A DNA stretch of 64,000 nucleotides from Larkinella terrae (GTDB lineage: Bacteria > Bacteroidota > Bacteroidia > Cytophagales > Spirosomataceae), in the NCBI RefSeq assembly GCF_009668025.1, contig NZ_WJXZ01000009.1, positions 1-64,000 of the forward strand, read 5' to 3'. Below the pieces are notes generated by a model. It saw only the letters and a list, made by a program, of their open reading frames with translations, was not told where the DNA came from and did no database searches. Positions 42,028 to 50,631 of this stretch are shown here, one piece after another. Position numbers and translations under genes: made by a program. The first letter of the stretch is position 1. Every line of letters starts with the position of its first letter.

Positions 42028-43080
42028 ATGCGAATCGCACCGGGTAATTTACCAGAACCGCAGACCGAATACGACGCCAAAGCGATTGCGTTTTGCCGGG
42101 CGTGGATTTCCGGTCAGTCAACTTTTGCCCTTTACACCTCAGGTTCGACCGGCGCGCCGAAACCCATTTCGCTCAGCCGCCGTCAGATGGTCGCCAGTGC
42201 CCGATTGACGGGACAAACATTTGGGTTAAAACCGGGTGATCAGGCACTGGTTTGCCTGAATGTGGACTATATAGCGGGGGTAATGATGCTGGTTCGGGGA
42301 CTGGAACTTGATTTGGTAATGACGGTAATCGAGCCAACGTCGAATCCGATCCGTTTGTTATCGGCTGATAGCGAGCTAATTGCATTTGCGGCTTTTGTCC
42401 CATTGCAGATGCAGACCATGCTGGAAGAACCGGCTGAAACCCTGCCCGTGCTGAACAAAATGAAAGCCATTCTGGTGGGAGGGGCTGCCGTTGACCGCAC
42501 GTTGGCAGATCGTTTGCAGGTTATTGATGCACCGGTTTTCAGTACGTACGGCATGACCGAAACCGTCTCCCACATTGCCATTCGCCGACTCAATGGCCCC
42601 CACCGTACGGAGGTATTCACCGCGTTGACGGGCGTTGAAATTGGCACTGATGACCGGAACTGCCTGAACATCAAAGCCGCAGCCACTGACTTTGAAATTG
42701 TTCAGACCAATGATGTCGTTGAATTGGTGGATTCAAGGCATTTCCGTTTGCTGGGTCGCGCCGATTCGATAATTAACAGCGGGGGCGTAAAAATTCAGCC
42801 GGAGCGGGTCGAAGAAATCATTGCCCGAGTGTTAGCCAATGAAGGCATTGCAAACCGGTATTTTATTTACGGCCTGCCCGACGAGCGGCTGGGTCAACAG
42901 GTTGCTTTATTTCTGGAAAAGCAGGAATGGTCCGAAAACCGCCTGGAGAACATAAAAACCGCCATCAGAGAGGAAATGGGGCCGTATGCGCTCCCCAAAA
43001 AAATTGTTACTGTTCCGGTTTTTAAAGAAACATCCACCGGGAAAATTGACAAAAAAGAAATTGTTTCCGCTTACTCCTAA
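42028..43080 (+). CDS. menE: o-Succinylbenzoate--CoA ligase (short MenE)
   Basis: The protein has 350 residues, the short form common in Bacteroidota (other MenE proteins are about 450-490). It is an AMP-forming acyl-CoA ligase that activates o-succinylbenzoate for MenB. The P-loop-like YTSGSTGAPKPISLS, STYGMTETVSHIA and the C-terminal LGRADSIINSGGVKIQPERV with STGKIDKKE (catalytic Lys) are all present. It diverges from the DUF2452-menB unit. The inverted element at 43091 follows only 10 bp after the stop. Confidence 0.92.
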   Translation: MRIAPGNLPEPQTEYDAKAIAFCRAWISGQSTFALYTSGSTGAPKPISLSRRQMVASARLTGQTFGLKPGDQALVCLNVDYIAGVMMLVRGLELDLVMTVIEPTSNPIRLLSADSELIAFAAFVPLQMQTMLEEPAETLPVLNKMKAILVGGAAVDRTLADRLQVIDAPVFSTYGMTETVSHIAIRRLNGPHRTEVFTALTGVEIGTDDRNCLNIKAAATDFEIVQTNDVVELVDSRHFRLLGRADSIINSGGVKIQPERVEEIIARVLANEGIANRYFIYGLPDERLGQQVALFLEKQEWSENRLENIKTAIREEMGPYALPKKIVTVPVFKETSTGKIDKKEIVSAYS

Positions 43081-43090
43081 AGTCACAAAT

Positions 43091-43244
43091 AGACTGTCTA
43101 AAATTTATAATTTTCCTTTTCCGTTTTGCCCCCAACCCCCTAAAGGCCGGGCGGCCGGTGCCGGGCTTTAATCGGCATTTCAAAGCCCCCTTTAGGGGGT
43201 TGGGGGCAGATCGAAGAAAGGGAAAATCTGAATTTTAGACAGCC
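43091..43244. repeat. CCCCCAACCCCC-core inverted element, copy B
   Basis: Outer arms AGACTGTCTAAAATT (43091 onward) and AATTTTAGACAG (about 43230-43242) are complements. The inner CCCCCAACCCCCTAAAGG pairs with CCTTTAGGGGGTTGGGGG. The centre, CTTTAATCGGCATTTCAAAG, is the reverse complement of the centre of copy A. An extra GC-rich stretch of about 16 bp (CCGGGCGGCCGGTGCC) interrupts one inner arm. Confidence 0.9.
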
Positions 43245-43349
43245 ACTAAAACCACAAAAAAGCAGATTTTCTGGGCATAATTGCGACAGCTCAAATAGCT
43301 GTTTTTAATTTTTGTCAATTAAAATTTATTGAAAAACAATAAAAAATAA

Positions 43350-43380
43350 TTGCTTTTCAATTATTGGTGAAATACTTTTG
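43350..43380 (+). promoter_or_regulatory. Promoter of the DUF2975-HTH pair
   Basis: TTG (43350-43352), 20 nt, TACTTTTG (43373-43380): a full match to the Bacteroidota consensus, 23 bp before the start codon. Confidence 0.7.
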
Positions 43381-43403
43381 CTTCGTAAACTTCAAGCAAT
43401 CGT

Positions 43404-44087
43404 ATGAAACCACAAGCCATTTTTTCATTTCTTCGGATAGCCACCAGCTTTTTGTACTTCGGTATGATTGTGCTGACCATACTTTTAGCCGTGAAATCGG
43501 TGTTAAGTTTTTTGGATGATCGATCAGGGAAAGGAAGTTCCTATTTTAGTCACGAGGTTATGGTCTTCGCCACGAATCAGGAAAAGCCTAAATCGTACGT
43601 TTTTGACGGCAGCGGCCCGCTTGTTTTTAAGGTTGAGGATGACAAAAAGAACTCCAAAGCAAAGGCATCGACCGATGGGCTGATTAAATTTTTCCCGATT
43701 GTGAATCGATACCGCCTGGAAGTGGAGCCCAATTCAACGCTGGGGTATTATTCGTTCGCGGTCATTTTGTTGAATTTTTTACTGATCATAGGAATTTTGG
43801 CGCAATTCCGGCAAATATTTCGCGAAGCCAACGTGGTTGAACCCTTCAAACAAAGTATTTTTAAACGATTGAAAATGCTGGCGATATTGTTTGTCGTTTC
43901 GGATGTCCTGAAAATAGTTCATTACATTATCTTCAATAAATTGGTATTTCAACAACTTCATAACTCCAGTTTCGACCTGATCACACAGATTGGTAATGGT
44001 TTTATTACCGGCCTGGTTATCTACGCCATCGCCATTATTTACCAGCGCGGGCTTTTCATTCAGGAGGAAAACGCTTTAACGGTTTAA
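43404..44087 (+). CDS. DUF2975 membrane protein
   Basis: The protein has 227 residues with four transmembrane helices (about 7-30, 117-137, 152-175, 193-214). The loop of about 80 residues between helices 1 and 2 is probably extracytoplasmic. This arrangement and the following tiny XRE gene match the DUF2975/YozG-type pairs found widely in bacteria (yoaS-yozG in Bacillus). Function is unknown; membrane sensing coupled to the HTH protein is often assumed. It has a good consensus promoter, and its gene ends 3 bp before the HTH gene. Confidence 0.82.
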   Translation: MKPQAIFSFLRIATSFLYFGMIVLTILLAVKSVLSFLDDRSGKGSSYFSHEVMVFATNQEKPKSYVFDGSGPLVFKVEDDKKNSKAKASTDGLIKFFPIVNRYRLEVEPNSTLGYYSFAVILLNFLLIIGILAQFRQIFREANVVEPFKQSIFKRLKMLAILFVVSDVLKIVHYIIFNKLVFQQLHNSSFDLITQIGNGFITGLVIYAIAIIYQRGLFIQEENALTV

Positions 44088-44090
44088 GCC

Positions 44091-44294
44091 ATGCCGATCA
44101 TTGTTAACCTCGATGTCATGATGGCGCGCCGGAAAATGTCTTTGTCCGAACTCGCTGAACAAGTGGACATTACCCTTTCAAATCTTTCCATTCTCAAAAC
44201 CGGTAAGGCCAAAGCAATCCGTTTTTCCACACTCGAAAAAATATGCGAAGTGCTTGATTGTCAGCCTGCGGATATACTGGAATACAGTAAATGA
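44091..44294 (+). CDS. Short XRE/Cro-type HTH regulator (YozG-like)
   Basis: The protein has 67 residues: MPIIVNLDVMMARRKMSLSE, then a helix-turn-helix (VDITLSNLSILKTGKAKAI), and FSTLEKICEVLDCQPADIL. It is only a DNA-binding domain, the usual size for the partner of DUF2975. It is cotranscribed with the membrane protein 3 bp upstream and probably regulates the pair or nearby genes. Confidence 0.92.
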   Translation: MPIIVNLDVMMARRKMSLSELAEQVDITLSNLSILKTGKAKAIRFSTLEKICEVLDCQPADILEYSK

Positions 44295-44402
44295 GTGTGG
44301 TTCAGATTCCGGGCGTTTCGCATTACTGGAAACGAGGCCATTCATTTTGAGCGATTCGGCGTATCTTTGCTGAACCTCATTCTTCAATTATTATTCCCTG
44401 CA

Positions 44403-45182
44403 ATGTCCGATTCCAGCTTTAAAAGTGTTGAAATTCGCTACCAAACTGCTCAGGCAGTTCCACCGCCGTACGCCCATTTTTTTACAATCACCGCCCATTC
44501 AGCGGCCGACAACGGGCTGAAAATTGAGGTGGTTATGACGTACACTGACCGGGATGAACTGGATGAAGAGGAAATTACGGGTGAAGGATTTTCAATCAAC
44601 GATGATTTTGATTGGTCGGGAAAATTGCTGCCGGTTTGGACAAAAACCGTTGGCGAACTCATTCGAAGAACTCAGCTGAAAACCTTTAATGAGGAGAAAT
44701 TAAACGACAATCAGGATTATTTTCTGGTGACGATTGAAGGTGAAAAACAATCAAAATCGGCGGGAACGCCGTCTCACCCGACGGAATGGCAGTTTTTAAG
44801 CCAGGAGTTAATTCAGGCAACTTATGAAGTCTCCGGGAAAGAAAAACCGTTTGAAGTAACTTACGTCGTCATCGAAGCGGGCAACCGCACGGAAGCTCAT
44901 TTGACGGCTTCGTTTAGTCGGCGGGAAGTTCGTCTGGAAGCCCGGAAAAACAACCAGAGTCAATCCAGGACCTTGCCCTGGAAAGAATTAACGTCGATGA
45001 TGGAAGTGTTTTACGCCGTTGACTACCTCAGTGAAGAAGCCCTGCCCGATTTACCCCGCAAAACCGGTCGATATCTGAATCTGGGAACGCCCGAATGGTA
45101 TGAAACCGGCACGTCCATAATTGGTGATGAAAGCGCCGTGAACAAACTACGGAAGTTGCTGAACCAGCTGGTTCAGAGCTAA
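44403..45182 (+). CDS. Unrecognised acidic soluble protein
   Basis: The protein has 259 residues from ATG 44403 (MSDSSFKSVEIRYQ). The 36 codons before it in frame encode an unrelated basic stretch and are not used. It is acidic and mixed alpha/beta, with no signal peptide, no Cys and no known motif. KSVEIRYQTAQAVPPPYAHF and YVVIEAGNRTEAHLTASF look like paired beta-sheet blocks, a possible internal duplication. It is 108 bp after the HTH gene and could share its transcript. I do not know its function. Confidence 0.55.
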   Translation: MSDSSFKSVEIRYQTAQAVPPPYAHFFTITAHSAADNGLKIEVVMTYTDRDELDEEEITGEGFSINDDFDWSGKLLPVWTKTVGELIRRTQLKTFNEEKLNDNQDYFLVTIEGEKQSKSAGTPSHPTEWQFLSQELIQATYEVSGKEKPFEVTYVVIEAGNRTEAHLTASFSRREVRLEARKNNQSQSRTLPWKELTSMMEVFYAVDYLSEEALPDLPRKTGRYLNLGTPEWYETGTSIIGDESAVNKLRKLLNQLVQS

Positions 45183-45189
45183 TTGACCG

Positions 45190-46893
45190 CTATAGGGTTA
45201 TTATTTGCTGGGTCATGATCAGTTGCAGGTGACCATCCGCGTTCTGGTGTAAACAGCCCAGCCGGTATTGACCCTGGCGGACGGCTTGCAGAGGAATCAC
45301 GGTCGAAAAACCGGGGCCGAAATAACTACCTTCCGACAACAATTTACGACGGCCAGCCACTTTTGGTAAGGTACCGGCAAGGTATGTCGTTTGACTGCCT
45401 TCATCGTGCAAAACCACAAACAGGTTGTCACGGATGCCCGTACGCTGAAGGGGCATGGTCTCAATTTCCAGAGAAAGCTGCGGAGAGTTCGTTTCGGCGT
45501 AAATAAAATGCCGGGTCTGAAAAGTATGCGACTGGAAGTTCCGTTGCTGCACCGTTGATTTTACCAACCTGTCAAATTCCGGAAATAAATCGGGAACCTG
45601 CCAATAACCTTGTTGATAAGCGGGTAATAAGAAATAAAGACTGCTTTCAATCGAACTGTAATTACACAATTCAGTCTGATGCCTACGCCAGTTATAGGTG
45701 TCGGCCACGGAGCGACTGTATTTGTTTGCTACCTCCGGTGTATAAATGTAATAGGAATTGACATTGATGAATAGCGCGAAAACGGAAAAGAATATCAAAC
45801 AATAGTTGCGCCAGTTCGGAAAGGAATGAATCAGAAATAAATAAAAAAATGCGGAACTCAGTGTGGCATAAATCTTAAACCGGTTTTCCAAAACAATAGC
45901 CGTATTGGAACGAAAAACGCTGATCAATAGGGTTGTCAGGAATATAAAACAGAAAAAAGCGAATAATTCATTTTTAATAGCGGACTGCGGCCTATTGACC
46001 GTAAACGATTTATAAAAAATAATCAACAACGTTGGTACGGTCACTATACAAATTAAGGCACCCCAGATAATCGATGCACCGACCGACCCCGATTGCCAAA
46101 CGGACAGGTTTGCTCCGATTTTAGCCAGAAATGCCAGTGGAATATTGAGCCAGTTTATAGCACTTTTAACGCCACTTCCGGGGGTATAATCGAGGAGATA
46201 AATGCCTAAAGCAACCAGCATTGCCACAATCCAGGGAATGAAAACTTTATACTTACGTTCGAGCAACAACAGAAAACCCCCGGTTGCAAATACCATAATG
46301 CCATTTCCGTGCGTAAATGTGGCCAGGAATGCCACCAGGATTGCGATTCCCGTTTTGATTGGGGACGGTTTTTTTAATAATTCCAGGCAAATACACAGAA
46401 ATACCAGCAAGGTTGTGTGTTGAAGGCCGGTTAATGCCCAGATGCTAACTTCGTAATACTGGGGTTGAAAAATGAGTACCGGTATTGGAAAAAAATAGTA
46501 AATAGGATATTGCAGCCGCCGGAAAAGCCGGTAAATAAAACCCGTGATAAGAAGAAGATTAAGGGTCGCAATCAGAATATAATTTTTGAAATTTAACTGG
46601 CCTGTGAGTAGATAATCAAGGTAGCTAATGAAGCGGGGGACGAAAATTCGGTGATCATTTTCAGTTCTAAAAAAGACCGCCAGGTTATGTTTCCAGCCTA
46701 ATCCTTTCTTTAATTCAGTGATAATCTGCAATAAACTATTGTCATCCTGAAAAGGAAAATTGACGGAATAGGTGAGCACATAAAAGATAAAAAAAGCGAT
46801 AAAAAAAACGCTTATTACGATAGAAAACCAATTCACGAACTTAAGCCCGGACCGGTTAGAAACCGAAGGGTTATTCAGAGTCAAAGTGTTCAC
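45190..46893 (-). CDS. GT-C-type multi-helix membrane protein
   Basis: The protein has 567 residues and about ten transmembrane helices, with Asp50-Asp51 (FPFQDDNSLLQ) at the head of the first outer loop, the position of the catalytic acid pair of GT-C glycosyltransferases. SIWALTGLQHT and LATFTHGNGIMVFATGG are typical of uncharacterised GT-C-like proteins of Bacteroidota. The C-terminal 180 residues form a soluble beta-rich domain. It probably transfers a sugar from a polyprenyl carrier. It follows the S24-like regulator gene on the same strand with a 63-bp gap. Confidence 0.6.
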   Translation of the reverse strand: MNTLTLNNPSVSNRSGLKFVNWFSIVISVFFIAFFIFYVLTYSVNFPFQDDNSLLQIITELKKGLGWKHNLAVFFRTENDHRIFVPRFISYLDYLLTGQLNFKNYILIATLNLLLITGFIYRLFRRLQYPIYYFFPIPVLIFQPQYYEVSIWALTGLQHTTLLVFLCICLELLKKPSPIKTGIAILVAFLATFTHGNGIMVFATGGFLLLLERKYKVFIPWIVAMLVALGIYLLDYTPGSGVKSAINWLNIPLAFLAKIGANLSVWQSGSVGASIIWGALICIVTVPTLLIIFYKSFTVNRPQSAIKNELFAFFCFIFLTTLLISVFRSNTAIVLENRFKIYATLSSAFFYLFLIHSFPNWRNYCLIFFSVFALFINVNSYYIYTPEVANKYSRSVADTYNWRRHQTELCNYSSIESSLYFLLPAYQQGYWQVPDLFPEFDRLVKSTVQQRNFQSHTFQTRHFIYAETNSPQLSLEIETMPLQRTGIRDNLFVVLHDEGSQTTYLAGTLPKVAGRRKLLSEGSYFGPGFSTVIPLQAVRQGQYRLGCLHQNADGHLQLIMTQQIITL

Positions 46894-46956
46894 AACGTTA
46901 AGTAGAGATGCTTTTAGGGGTTTATAGTTTTACAAAGCACCAGGATTGGATACAAA

Positions 46957-48057
46957 TTACTTATTATTTTTTTGAATGCGATCTAATTCATACCGTAAAT
47001 CATCTACCAGACTCCGGATGCCGTCCAACGAAGGGGCAGGTTCGGGCATTTTCTGACTGATAAATGCTGAAATTTCCCACACTTCCAGCACGTCCCGGAG
47101 GGAAACTTCCCGTCGGCTAATCGAGGGTTGATCGGAGGTTAGCAGCAACGTTCCTTTCAATTTGACCTGATTGAAGATCCGGCGACAAAGGATTCCCTGA
47201 TTCTGAATCACAATAATATGCAAATTTCCATCGGCGATATCGAACCAGTTCCGGATAAATTTTCCAATTAGGACCGCCCCCGGGAATGTATACTCTTCGT
47301 CCGCTTCAAATGCCCGGTAATTGTCGGGTGGCAGCAAAGGTAATTGCAAAACGGGTAAGCGGCTCAGAAAATCGGTTTGCTGGTAGGATTGCAAATAATC
47401 CGAAAACTGGCGCTTACGCACCCAGTGGATTACATTGGTGGTAAAGATTTCGTGCGTCGACCGGCGCTCGACAACCGGATGCGCGCCCGTGCGGGAGTTT
47501 TCGTAAACGTTGTTGAATGATAACGTTTGGGATTGTGGCTGGTTATGAGGCAATTGGAACGGAAAAAAACCGTCCTGTTGCGAAACCGGCCGCAAAACAA
47601 TTCGCTGGGACACCAGCTTGATTGGCGGTTGCCGATCTGCCGGTTTTTGAAAATTGACCGGGGCTGGAGCTGCGGGTTGTTGGTAATATTTTTCCAGAAC
47701 GGTCGATAACGCTTTCGGTGCGGTAGCCGGATTTTCTTTCTCCGATAAATCTTTCGGCAGGGGTGAGGCCGGAAAGCCTGTCTGATTAACCGGTCGCTCA
47801 CCACTGGACGAACGCTCTAAAGGCAGCGCCAGGTCGGGAGTTTCGCGAATTTTTCGTAAATCACTTTTTAACAGATTATCAACATTGGTGTTGAACGCGC
47901 GGGCGATGGACATCAGATTGTCCAGATTGGGATTGGCTCGGGCTTCTTCGTAAGCTCCCAGCAGCGATCGTTTAATGCCAATTCGTCGGGCAAACTGTTC
48001 CTGAGTCAGCCCATTTAGCCGACGTAGATACTTGATATTGTTGCTGACAATACTCAT
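46957..48057 (-). CDS. HTH regulator with degenerate S24 (LexA-like) domain
   Basis: The protein has 366 residues from MSIVSNNIKYLRRLNGL (48057). The frame starts at 48075, but the promoter element at 48073-48080 favours the later Met. The N-terminal Cro/CI domain (LTQEQFARRIGIKRSLLGAY) is followed by a Pro-rich linker of about 120 residues. A C-terminal domain with the strand order of S24 repressors follows (FPGAVLIGKFIRNWFDIADG, LHIIVIQNQGILCRRI, LLLTSDQPSIS). The Ser of the self-cleavage dyad is not visible and the Lys position is Arg (CRRIF), so it probably does not cleave itself. It is divergent from the aldehyde dehydrogenase gene. Confidence 0.78.
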   Translation of the reverse strand: MSIVSNNIKYLRRLNGLTQEQFARRIGIKRSLLGAYEEARANPNLDNLMSIARAFNTNVDNLLKSDLRKIRETPDLALPLERSSSGERPVNQTGFPASPLPKDLSEKENPATAPKALSTVLEKYYQQPAAPAPVNFQKPADRQPPIKLVSQRIVLRPVSQQDGFFPFQLPHNQPQSQTLSFNNVYENSRTGAHPVVERRSTHEIFTTNVIHWVRKRQFSDYLQSYQQTDFLSRLPVLQLPLLPPDNYRAFEADEEYTFPGAVLIGKFIRNWFDIADGNLHIIVIQNQGILCRRIFNQVKLKGTLLLTSDQPSISRREVSLRDVLEVWEISAFISQKMPEPAPSLDGIRSLVDDLRYELDRIQKNNK

Positions 48058-48072
48058 ACAAGAGTGTTTTGA

Positions 48073-48080
48073 CAAAAATA
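48073..48080 (-). promoter_or_regulatory. -7 element of the S24-like HTH gene
   Basis: TATTTTTG on the minus strand fits TAnnTTTG. A start there would leave a leader of about ten bases before ATG 48057. Confidence 0.4.
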
Positions 48081-48130
48081 TTAGTATTTCTGTATTATTA
48101 CTTATTTTTCGATGAAAACGTATTCATGCG

Positions 48131-49549
48131 ATGAATATTCAGGAAAAGACAGATAAAATGAAGGAGTTATTCGCGGCCCAACGGCGGAATGCGCCTTTTG
48201 TGAAGGAGACAACCGCCCGAATGCGGATTGAAAAGTTATTAAAAATTCGGCATTATTTGTTGACAAACCGGTCCGGATTAGTAAAAGCGCTCTACGACGA
48301 TTTTCGAAAACCGGCGGCCGAAACGGAGCTGACGGAAGTCTTTTCAACCCTCAATGAGTTAAATACTGCCATTCACCACCTGAAACACTGGATGAAACCG
48401 CATCCGGTGCCAACGCCCCTGGGTATGCTGGGAACGTCCGGGTTTGTGACTTACGAACCGAAAGGCGTTGCGCTTATCATCTCACCCTGGAATTATCCGT
48501 TTTACCTGAGCATCAAACCGTTGGTTTCGGCCATTGCGGCCGGAAATACGGCTATTTTGAAACCATCGGAGAGCACTCCGGAAACATCGGCTTTCCTGCG
48601 GGTCATGACGGAAACCTTATTTTCGGAGGATGAAGTCGCGGTGGTCGAGGAAGGCCCTTCGGTGGCTGAAAGCCTGCTGGAGCTACCATTTGACCACATT
48701 TTCTTTACCGGCGGCACGGACGTGGGCAAAATGGTGATGGCAGCAGCGGCCCGGAATTTAACCTCCGTTACGCTGGAACTGGGTGGCAAGTCGCCCTGCC
48801 TCATCGATGAGACGGCGGACCTCAAAACCGCAGCCCGGCGCATTGCCTGGGGAAAATGGATCAACGGAGGGCAGACCTGCGTGGCGCCCGACTATGTGAT
48901 GGTCCAGCGGACCGTGAAAGACCGGTTTGTTCGGGAAATGCGGGAGGCAATCCGGGACATGTACGACGCCGACGGCCGGGGCGTTCAGGCATCGGAAAGT
49001 TACGGGCGAATCATCAATGACCGTCATTTTCAGCGATTGGACGCTCTGCTGAAAGATGCGCTTTCGAAAGGGGCAACAGTTTCGATTGGCGGCCAAACCG
49101 ATGCAGCGGACCGGTTTATGGAACCGACGCTACTCGAAAATATCGGTGTAAAGATGAATCTGATGCAGGAGGAGATCTTTGGCCCGCTGCTGCCCGTGAT
49201 TCCGTACGACACGCGCGAGGAAGTAATTCGTTTTGTGTCGGGAAGGGCAAAACCGCTGGTATTGTATATCTTTAGTCGGAAAGAATCTTTGACCCAGTTC
49301 TGGCTGGACCGGACGACCGCCGGTAACACCGTGATCAACGATACGCTTATCCACTTTGCCCACACCGAATTACCGGTCGGCGGTGTCAATCAGAGCGGTA
49401 TCGGAAAAGCGAACGGTTTTTATGGATTCCAGGAATTTTCCAATGCACGGGGAATTGTGAAACGCCAATTTGATGTATTGAGCTATATTTATCCGCCTTA
49501 TTCAGACAAGGTTAAGAAATTAATTGAATTAATTGTGAAATATATTTAA
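48131..49549 (+). CDS. Aldehyde dehydrogenase (class 3-like)
   Basis: The protein has 472 residues; Met10 is a possible alternative start. It oxidises aldehydes to acids with NAD(P). Asn121 (ISPWNYPF), Glu216 (VTLELGGKSP) and the nucleophile Cys250 (NGGQTCVAPDYV) are all in place, and GNTAILKPSE holds the cofactor. The N-terminus lacks a signal peptide. The C-terminal end (FDVLSYIYPPYSDKVKKLIE) ends in a hydrophobic helix, as in membrane-associated class 3 fatty-aldehyde dehydrogenases. Physiological substrate unknown. It is divergent from the HTH gene and followed by a glycosyltransferase-like gene 71 bp on. Confidence 0.92.
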   Translation: MNIQEKTDKMKELFAAQRRNAPFVKETTARMRIEKLLKIRHYLLTNRSGLVKALYDDFRKPAAETELTEVFSTLNELNTAIHHLKHWMKPHPVPTPLGMLGTSGFVTYEPKGVALIISPWNYPFYLSIKPLVSAIAAGNTAILKPSESTPETSAFLRVMTETLFSEDEVAVVEEGPSVAESLLELPFDHIFFTGGTDVGKMVMAAAARNLTSVTLELGGKSPCLIDETADLKTAARRIAWGKWINGGQTCVAPDYVMVQRTVKDRFVREMREAIRDMYDADGRGVQASESYGRIINDRHFQRLDALLKDALSKGATVSIGGQTDAADRFMEPTLLENIGVKMNLMQEEIFGPLLPVIPYDTREEVIRFVSGRAKPLVLYIFSRKESLTQFWLDRTTAGNTVINDTLIHFAHTELPVGGVNQSGIGKANGFYGFQEFSNARGIVKRQFDVLSYIYPPYSDKVKKLIELIVKYI

Positions 49550-49620
49550 ACGATTTGGTCATTCATTGGGTCAATTCAATTGATTCTCTATATTAGTGTG
49601 TTTTTTGCCAAATCACCGTT

Positions 49621-50625
49621 ATGATAGATACATCTTCCAGGCCACCTAAATCAAAAAGTACTGACCCCGTTTCGATAGATCAAAAAAAAATTGATTTCAG
49701 CGGACGGCCCGGTATTCCTATTGTATTTGTTCACCAGGGTTACAGTTACTATTTAGAATATACACTCCGCCAGGCGGCCCACTCCAATCCTAACAGCCCC
49801 ATTTATTTACTGGGGGATGAGGCCAATAACCGTTTTTCATTTCTCACTCACTACCATATACGCGACTTTTTACAGTCAGATTCCGATCGTTTTAAAAACG
49901 TTTATGTGCACCAATCGCCCAATCATTTCGAATACGAATATTTTTGTTTTATTCGCTGGTTTGCAATTAAGGAGTTGATGAAACGGGAGGGATTTACCCG
50001 GGTTTTTGCGGCCGATTCCGACGTAATGATCTATTCTGATATTACCGATTATGCTAATAAAACCGGTCTGAATACACAAATTGCGGCTTTTAACGTTGGT
50101 TCTGATTATCAATGGGTTCGCTCCGCTTCCGGCCATTCGTCTTTCTGGACCATGGAAGGGATTGAACAATTCTGCGAACTGGCCATTCAGTTATACACCG
50201 AGCCTCGTTTTATTACTTTTATGGATCAAATCCGGTCCGAAAAAATAATTAAAAACGACCGGGCCGGTATTTCGGATATGACAGCTCTATATGTTTTTTA
50301 CGAAGAAAAAATGCCCATGATTCGTAATTTATCCGAGTGTTTAAACGGTGCGGCTTTTGATCATAACATTTCAATGGCCACGAACTATAACCTGGATGAA
50401 TACGAATTTGGATTAGGTCGTAAAAAAATTGTTATAAAAGATGGATTCCCGTATTCGTATAATGTCTTCTTAAAGAAGAAAATACTCCTTCATACGCTCC
50501 ATTTTCAGGGCAACAGCAAAAACATCGTCCACCGGTATTATACCGGCGGTGGATTGTGGAGCAGCAAGACTTTCAGGGAATTGCGGTTTAAGGCATCCGT
50601 ATTGTATCACATGGTAAAATCCTGA
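49621..50625 (+). CDS. Putative DSD-type nucleotide-sugar glycosyltransferase
   Basis: The protein has 334 residues and no signal or transmembrane segment. FAADSDVMIYSD (Asp132-Ser133-Asp134) is a DxD-type metal/nucleotide-sugar motif after a strand, and FVHQGYSYYLEYTLRQAAHS, IYLLGDEANN begin a GT-A-like fold. NIVHRYYTGG near the end could be the His-rich acceptor region. The family is not one I can name. The downstream response regulator is on the other strand. Sugar and acceptor are unknown. The sequence is clearly lower in GC than its neighbours. Confidence 0.55.
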   Translation: MIDTSSRPPKSKSTDPVSIDQKKIDFSGRPGIPIVFVHQGYSYYLEYTLRQAAHSNPNSPIYLLGDEANNRFSFLTHYHIRDFLQSDSDRFKNVYVHQSPNHFEYEYFCFIRWFAIKELMKREGFTRVFAADSDVMIYSDITDYANKTGLNTQIAAFNVGSDYQWVRSASGHSSFWTMEGIEQFCELAIQLYTEPRFITFMDQIRSEKIIKNDRAGISDMTALYVFYEEKMPMIRNLSECLNGAAFDHNISMATNYNLDEYEFGLGRKKIVIKDGFPYSYNVFLKKKILLHTLHFQGNSKNIVHRYYTGGGLWSSKTFRELRFKASVLYHMVKS

Positions 50626-50631
50626 TCGGAA

